This document shows, piece after piece, positions 14,218 through 18,257 of a stretch of 18,257 bases of DNA (positions are counted from its first letter, which is position 1; every line of letters starts with the position of its first letter). A program made the translations under genes and the position numbers. The notes beneath the pieces were generated by a model. The model saw nothing but the letters and a program-made list of their open reading frames with translations, ran no database searches and was not told the DNA's origin. This stretch comes from an uncultured Clostridia bacterium (GTDB lineage: Bacteria > Bacillota > Clostridia > Oscillospirales > Oscillospiraceae). The stretch lies in assembly GCA_947383645.1 (NCBI GenBank), contig CANDEH010000046.1, positions 1 to 18,257 on the forward strand, given 5' to 3'.

Positions 14218-15387
14218 TCACTTTCCGCCGAAGAGAGGCATCTTCTCGATCCGGTTGAAGGCCTCCTCCAGCGCTTCAATATTCACGGTGCAGGCGATGC
14301 GCACATAGCCCTCGCCGCAGTTTCCGAAGGAGATGCCGGGGATGGTCAGCACATGGGCCTCCCGGAGAATCCGGTCGCTGGCCTCCTCGGAGCTGAGGCC
14401 CGTGTCCTTGATATTGATAAACAGATAGAACGTCCCCTTGGGCGGGTAGAGCACGTGCATGTTGGGAATCCTGTTGATCCGCTCCGCCGCGTAGAAGGTG
14501 CGCTTCCGGTACTCCTCCACCATGGCGGGCTGGACGATAGTCCGGTTTTGCAGGGCGTAGATGGCCGCCCGCTGGGAGATGGAGGGGGCGGTAAACACCA
14601 CGTTCTCGTTGATCTGCTGGAAGGTCTTGACCAGATACGGGGGCGCGATGAGCTGGCCGATGCGCCAGCCGGTCATGGTGAAGTTCTTGGAGAAGCTGTT
14701 GATGGTGATGGTCCGCTCCCGCATCCCCGGCAGGGAGGCGATGGGAACGAAGGGGTGCTGGTAGCTGAAGGAGGTATAGATATCGTCGGCGATGACGATG
14801 AGATCGTGCTTGATGGCGATCTCAGCGATCTTCTCCATGGTCTCCACGGTGAGGCAGCTGCCGGTGGGGTTGCTGGGGGTGTTGATGACCAGGGCCTTGG
14901 TCCGCTCGGTAATCAGGCTCTCCAGACGCTCCACGCTGATCTGGAAGTCCTCCTCCTCATAGGTGGGCAGCTCCACGGGGATGCCCCGGGCCAGCTCCAC
15001 CTGCTGGGGGTAGGGGGTGAAGAAGGGGGCCTGCAAAATGACCTCGTCCCCGTCATCTAAAATGGCCTCCAGGGCTAAGTACATGGCGAAACACCCGCTG
15101 GCGGCCACGAAGACCTCCGGCACGGTGACCTCCATGCCGTACTCCTCCTTGTAGAACCTGCAGATCTCCTCCCGCAGCTCCGGGTCGCCGGCGAAGTCGG
15201 TGTACTTGGTGTGGCCGGCCCTGGCGTCGGCATAGGATTTGTCAATAATCAGCTCATGTGTGATGAGGTCCGGGTCGCCTAAGCTCAGATTGATGACGTC
15301 GTCGTAGTTCTTGGCCAGATCGTCCACCTTTCCCATGGGGGTGGTCTGGTCCTTCCAGTACCGCTTGGCAATGAATCTGTGTTTCAC
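14218..15387 (-). CDS. PLP-dependent class I/II aminotransferase (paralogue 1)
   Basis: The 389-residue, fold-type I enzyme resembles aspartate aminotransferase-like proteins. Landmarks: NLSLGDPD (33-40), NTPSNPTG (169-176), ADDIY (200-204), and SFSKNFTMTGWRIG (231-244) with Schiff-base Lys234. The FGNCGEGYVRIA segment near the C terminus should carry the carboxylate-binding Arg. Translation starts with GTG at 15387; AGGAGG lies 8 nt upstream. The amino donor is not predictable. It lies downstream of the GntR gene on the same strand but has its own promoter at 15440-15468. It is clearly paralogous to the gene at 17235: the first 240 residues align without gaps and 21 of the first 40 are identical. 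Confidence 0.93.
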   Translation of the reverse strand: MKHRFIAKRYWKDQTTPMGKVDDLAKNYDDVINLSLGDPDLITHELIIDKSYADARAGHTKYTDFAGDPELREEICRFYKEEYGMEVTVPEVFVAASGCFAMYLALEAILDDGDEVILQAPFFTPYPQQVELARGIPVELPTYEEEDFQISVERLESLITERTKALVINTPSNPTGSCLTVETMEKIAEIAIKHDLIVIADDIYTSFSYQHPFVPIASLPGMRERTITINSFSKNFTMTGWRIGQLIAPPYLVKTFQQINENVVFTAPSISQRAAIYALQNRTIVQPAMVEEYRKRTFYAAERINRIPNMHVLYPPKGTFYLFINIKDTGLSSEEASDRILREAHVLTIPGISFGNCGEGYVRIACTVNIEALEEAFNRIEKMPLFGGK

Positions 15388-15439
15388 GGGCGTTTCCTCC
15401 TCTTTAACTGGCGTTTTGTGGTGTATTCTGTAGTTCTAT

Positions 15440-15468
15440 AGTAAAGTATCCCCTTACGTGATAGTCAA
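15440..15468 (-). promoter_or_regulatory. Promoter of aminotransferase paralogue 1
   Basis: On the minus strand, TTGACT (15468-15463), a 17-bp spacer and TTTACT (15445-15440). The AAGTATC word in this region (15444-15450) also occurs in the GntR/hydrolase intergenic region (16227-16233), a possible shared regulatory half-site. Confidence 0.45.
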
Positions 15469-15499
15469 GTCCAAAATGCACATTTGAGGAAAATTTTTT

Positions 15500-15527
15500 A
15501 AAAAAGCCGGCGGCGGGACCTCCGCCC
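15500..15527 (-). terminator. Possible terminator directly after the GntR gene
   Basis: On the minus strand the stop codon is followed at once by a GC hairpin (GGCGG 15526-15522 with CCGCC 15516-15512), then GCCGGC and a run of T. The stem is short and the U-run is displaced by 6 nt. Confidence 0.35.
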
Positions 15528-16175
15528 TCAAAAAATCTCCATATGGGCGTGGGTGGAGGACCAGTGGGTGAACTGGATATACCGCGCCAGCGCCTCCCCC
15601 TGCCGCTCCCGGAACAGGCGGAGAATCTCCCGGTGCTCATCGTTCATCATCCGGAGGTCCGGGGCGTTCTGAGGGTCGGAGAGCTTGGTGTGCCCCCGGG
15701 AGAAGAACCGGCTCTTCAGACGGTGGAGGGTATCGGACAGCACCTCGCTGCTGCACGCGTCCAGATAGATGTTGTGAAAGGCATCCTGATGCTGGAGGTA
15801 GAGGGTGTAGTTGTCCGAGGTGATGGCGAAGTTCATGCTCTGGATGTGGTACTCCATGGCGGAGTACTCCTTCTCCGTCAGGATCGGGCAGGACTGCACC
15901 GCCGACAGGGCATCCAGCGCGCCGATCACCTGGTAGAGCTCCCTGGCCTCCTTCTCAGAGGTGGACTTCAGAAGGAAGCCCTTCCGGGGGATGTTGTCCA
16001 GAATCCCCTCACAGGAGAGCTGGATCAGCGCCTCGCGCACAGGGGTCCTGCTCACGGAGAGGGCCTCTGATATCTCGGACTCGTTGATCTTCTCCGTAGG
16101 CCGCAGCTCCCCCATCAGAATCTGGTCAGTAATGTAGTCGTACACGTGGTCCTTCAACGTCTTGAAGCGCTTCAT
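15528..16175 (-). CDS. GntR-family transcriptional regulator, FCD subfamily
   Basis: The 215-residue DNA-binding protein has an N-terminal winged helix (about residues 5-72) with the GntR signature INESEISEALSVSRTPVREAL (about 30-50). A helical C-terminal effector domain of FCD type follows (about 80-210), with histidines (such as those in HQDAFHNIYLDAC and NDEHREIL) placed as in metal-binding FCD proteins. Family members usually repress catabolic genes and respond to small organic acids or amino acids. The ATG at 16175 follows AGGGGGG by about 5 nt. It is divergent from the dimethylarginine hydrolase gene and upstream of an aminotransferase, so control of this locus is the likely role. The effector is unknown. 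Confidence 0.92.
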   Translation of the reverse strand: MKRFKTLKDHVYDYITDQILMGELRPTEKINESEISEALSVSRTPVREALIQLSCEGILDNIPRKGFLLKSTSEKEARELYQVIGALDALSAVQSCPILTEKEYSAMEYHIQSMNFAITSDNYTLYLQHQDAFHNIYLDACSSEVLSDTLHRLKSRFFSRGHTKLSDPQNAPDLRMMNDEHREILRLFRERQGEALARYIQFTHWSSTHAHMEIF

Positions 16176-16203
16176 AGTACCCCCCTGCCTCCCTGTATGA
16201 CAA

Positions 16204-16238
16204 TGTGATTTTGTTAATCATATCACAAGTATCACAAA
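16204..16238. promoter_or_regulatory. Candidate GntR operator with three TGTGAT half-sites
   Basis: TGTGAT (16204-16209) faces ATCACA (16222-16227), and a second ATCACA follows (16231-16236) as part of a 9-bp tandem repeat (16221-16229, 16230-16238). They lie between the GntR start and the -35 of the divergent gene. Autorepression by the FCD regulator is a reasonable guess. The half-site also resembles CRP/FNR boxes. Confidence 0.4.
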
Positions 16239-16263
16239 AAAGAAAGAAAATATTTTTTCACAC

Positions 16264-16291
16264 TTGACAAATTCCACAGACAATATATAAT
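16264..16291 (+). promoter_or_regulatory. Promoter of the dimethylarginine hydrolase gene
   Basis: TTGACA (16264-16269), a 16-bp spacer and TATAAT (16286-16291): both hexamers are perfect. The -10 lies in a run of alternating A/T (about 16283-16302) that could also bind a regulator. The leader is about 64 nt. Confidence 0.85.
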
Positions 16292-16361
16292 ATACAATAT
16301 ATTCAATACAGACCGCACCAGGCAACGGTCATACTACTTATAAAATAAAGGAGAACCTGTC

Positions 16362-17138
16362 ATGAAGAAGTTCAGCCATGTCATCGTCCGGAGACCCTGC
16401 AGAGCAATGGTGGACGGCATCACCTCCGCCCCGGAGCTGGGCAAGCCCGACTACGAGCTGGCCCTGAAGGAGCACGACGACTACATCGCGGCGCTGAAGC
16501 AGTGCGATGTGGACGTGACGGTGCTGGAGGCCGACGAGCGGTACCCGGACTCCTGCTTTGTGGAGGACCCGGCCCTCATCACCCGCAAGTGCGCCATCAT
16601 CACCAACCCCGGCGCCGCCTCCCGCAACGGCGAGAAGAATGAGATCATCGGCGCGGTGAAGAAGTTCTTCTCCGACGACCAGATCGAGTACATCCAGGCC
16701 CCCGGCACCCTGGAGGGCGGCGACGTGATGATGGTGGGCGACCACTTCTACGTGGGCCGCTCCGCCCGGACCAACGAGGAGGGCATCCGCCAGCTCACCG
16801 AGATCCTGGACAAGTACGGCATGACCTGCTCCGAGGTGCCCCTGTACGAGGTGCTCCACCTGAAGACCGGCGTGAACTACCTGGAGGACAACAACATGCT
16901 GGTCTCCGGCGAGTTCATTGACAAGCCCGACTTCGCCCAGTACAACAAGGTGGTCATCCCCCAGGAGGAGGCCTACGCCGCCAACTGCATCTGGGTCAAC
17001 GACACGGTAATCGTCCCCGCCGGCTATCCCGCCGTGCTCAAGGCCGTGCAGGATCTGGGCTACAAGACCCTGGTGGTGGACACCTCCGAGTACCGCAAGC
17101 TGGACGGCGGCCTCAGCTGCCTGTCCCTGCGCTTCTGA
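16362..17138 (+). CDS. ddaH: N(G),N(G)-dimethylarginine dimethylaminohydrolase-like enzyme
   Basis: The 258-residue guanidino-modifying (pentein-fold) hydrolase matches the DDAH layout throughout: YPDSCFVEDPALI (61-73; compare LPDCVFVED in the human enzyme), LEGGDV (117-122), VGRSARTNEEG (131-141), His166 in LHLKTG, AANCIWVN (206-213), and catalytic Cys253 in DGGLSCLSLRF at the C terminus. DDAH converts methylated arginine to citrulline plus a methylamine. Arginine deiminase activity on another guanidino compound cannot be excluded, but the protein is too short for classical ArcA. AAAGGAG at 16347-16353 sets the ATG. It is divergent from a GntR regulator and 96 bp upstream of an aminotransferase; there are no arcB or arcC genes in view. 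Confidence 0.88.
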   Translation: MKKFSHVIVRRPCRAMVDGITSAPELGKPDYELALKEHDDYIAALKQCDVDVTVLEADERYPDSCFVEDPALITRKCAIITNPGAASRNGEKNEIIGAVKKFFSDDQIEYIQAPGTLEGGDVMMVGDHFYVGRSARTNEEGIRQLTEILDKYGMTCSEVPLYEVLHLKTGVNYLEDNNMLVSGEFIDKPDFAQYNKVVIPQEEAYAANCIWVNDTVIVPAGYPAVLKAVQDLGYKTLVVDTSEYRKLDGGLSCLSLRF

Positions 17139-17173
17139 GAGGGTCCGCTCCGCGCCCGCGATACCGATTTCGC

Positions 17174-17206
17174 AGAGGGGCTGCCGGCTCCGCCGGCGGC
17201 CCCTCT
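17174..17206 (+). terminator. GC hairpin between the hydrolase and aminotransferase genes
   Basis: AGAGGGGCTGCCGGC (17174-17188) and GCCGGCGGCCCCTCT (17192-17206) form a 15-bp stem with one T-G wobble and a 3-nt loop. No U-run follows, so it is more likely an mRNA-stability or partial-attenuation element in a two-gene operon than a full terminator. Confidence 0.5.
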
Positions 17207-17234
17207 CGCAACAGCCTGATTGGGAGGTAAGACC

Positions 17235-18257
17235 ATGAAGAATCCTTACTTGGCCAAGCGCCACTGGGAGATCGAGATTCCCCCTCTGAGCCGGACGGAC
17301 GAGATGGCCAAGCGCTATGACGACATCATCAACCTCAGCGTGGGGGACCCGGACTACCCGGCGGACCGGACCTGCATCGACCTGATGTACCGGGACGCCC
17401 TGGCCGGCCACACCCGCTACACGGAGTTCTTAGGTGACCCGGAGCTGCGCCAGGAGACCATCAAGATGTACAAAGAGGACTTCGGCCTGACGGTGGGCAT
17501 GGACGAGCTGCTCATCACGGCGGGGGGCACCCACGCGCTGTACGTGGTGATGCAGGCCCTGCTGGACGAGGGGGACGAGGTCATCGCCATCGCCCCCTAC
17601 TACACCTACTATAAGGACCAGATCGAGGCCCCCCGGGGCAAGCTGGTGGTGTACAACGCCCCCAGCGGGGACGGCTTCGACGTGAACCTCAGCGAGCTGG
17701 AGAAGTGCGTCACCTCCCGGACCAAGGCCATCATCGTCAACACCCCCTGCAACCCCAGCGGCAAGGTCTACAGCGAGGAGACCCTCCGGGGTATTCTGGC
17801 CCTGGCGGAGAAGTACGACTTTCTGGTCATCGCCGACGACATCTACGGCGCGCTGAACTTCACGGAGAACAAGCGTCCCCTCTGCTCCTTCGAGGAGCGG
17901 CCCAAGCGGGTCATCACCGTGTACAGCTACTCCAAGGACTTCTCCATGACCGGTCTGCGCCTGGGGCACATCATCGCCGACCGGGAGATCATCGAGGCCG
18001 CCTGCAACATCTGCGGCGCGGTGACCTTCACCATCAGCTCCTTCTCCCAGCGCCTGGGCATCTACGCCCTGCGCCGCCGGAAGGAGATCCAGCAGGGCCT
18101 GCGGGAGGAGTACCAGAAGCGGATGATGTACGCCTACGAGCGCATGAGCCGCCTCAAGCACGTCAAGTGCCGCTATCCCGAGGGCACCTTCTACATCTTT
18201 GCCGACATCTCCGAGACCGGCATCAGCTCCATGGAGATGTGGGACCGCATTCTGGAC
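17235..18257 (+). CDS. PLP-dependent class I/II aminotransferase (paralogue 2, 3' end outside window)
   Basis: The first 341 residues are visible. The product is a fold-type I aminotransferase: NLSVGDPD (33-40), NTPCNPSG (169-176), ADDIY (200-204), and SYSKDFSMTGLRLG (231-244) with Schiff-base Lys234. The numbering matches paralogue 1 exactly, with no gap. GGGAGG at 17222-17227 sets the ATG. It lies 96 bp after the DDAH-like gene on the same strand with no separate promoter seen, so the two are probably co-transcribed. Together they could convert a methylated arginine to citrulline and transaminate the product or a related amino acid; that pathway is inference. Confidence 0.93.
   Translation, partial: MKNPYLAKRHWEIEIPPLSRTDEMAKRYDDIINLSVGDPDYPADRTCIDLMYRDALAGHTRYTEFLGDPELRQETIKMYKEDFGLTVGMDELLITAGGTHALYVVMQALLDEGDEVIAIAPYYTYYKDQIEAPRGKLVVYNAPSGDGFDVNLSELEKCVTSRTKAIIVNTPCNPSGKVYSEETLRGILALAEKYDFLVIADDIYGALNFTENKRPLCSFEERPKRVITVYSYSKDFSMTGLRLGHIIADREIIEAACNICGAVTFTISSFSQRLGIYALRRRKEIQQGLREEYQKRMMYAYERMSRLKHVKCRYPEGTFYIFADISETGISSMEMWDRILD

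Noticed and set aside
16338..17411. Minus-strand open frame opposite the DDAH-like gene
   Set aside because: Antisense shadow with Val/Leu/Gly/His repeats; it also crosses the intergenic hairpin at 17174-17206.

Overview
The window looks like the chromosome of an endospore-forming, high-GC Clostridium-class Firmicute, most plausibly an Oscillospiraceae gut commensal of the Flavonifractor/Lawsonibacter/Intestinimonas type. That placement is an inference from sigG plus a YlmC/YmxH-type sporulation protein, strong purine-rich Shine-Dalgarno sites, GC-biased third codon positions and a VanG/VanC-branch D-Ala ligase. No species can be fixed from the sequence alone.

Layout. 1-4550 (minus, cut by the window edge) is a giant multidomain protein: HD phosphohydrolase, helical repeats, NadD/CoaD-like nucleotidyltransferase, GNAT-like domain and phosphoribosyltransferase. 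It is divergent from the translation pair rpsB-tsf (5013-6798), which has a hairpin between the two genes and a strong terminator after them. A lone lipoprotein of unknown function (6910-7707) converges on a ddl-type ligase (7827-8864, minus). Next comes an accessory-looking strip, 8941-9832. It holds a small imperfect inverted-repeat element, a 67-residue cysteine-rich protein gene with its terminator, and a 427-bp array of stem-loops laid out as a mirror image. Then come ylmC and glyA (both minus), sigG (plus, with a sigma-F-like promoter) and cysK (plus).

The last part, 14079-18257, is an amino-acid catabolism neighbourhood. Two paralogous class I/II aminotransferases (14218-15387 minus; 17235-end plus) flank a GntR/FCD regulator (minus) and a dimethylarginine dimethylaminohydrolase-like enzyme (plus). 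The regulator and hydrolase diverge from a 186-bp region with a good promoter and candidate operator half-sites. The likely logic is a regulated locus for a substituted-arginine substrate, feeding citrulline or a related amino acid to a transaminase.

Most notable: the 9406-9832 array has dyad symmetry near position 9619. Hairpins on one arm match hairpins on the other arm, with base changes made in pairs that preserve the stems. I do not recognise it as a named element.
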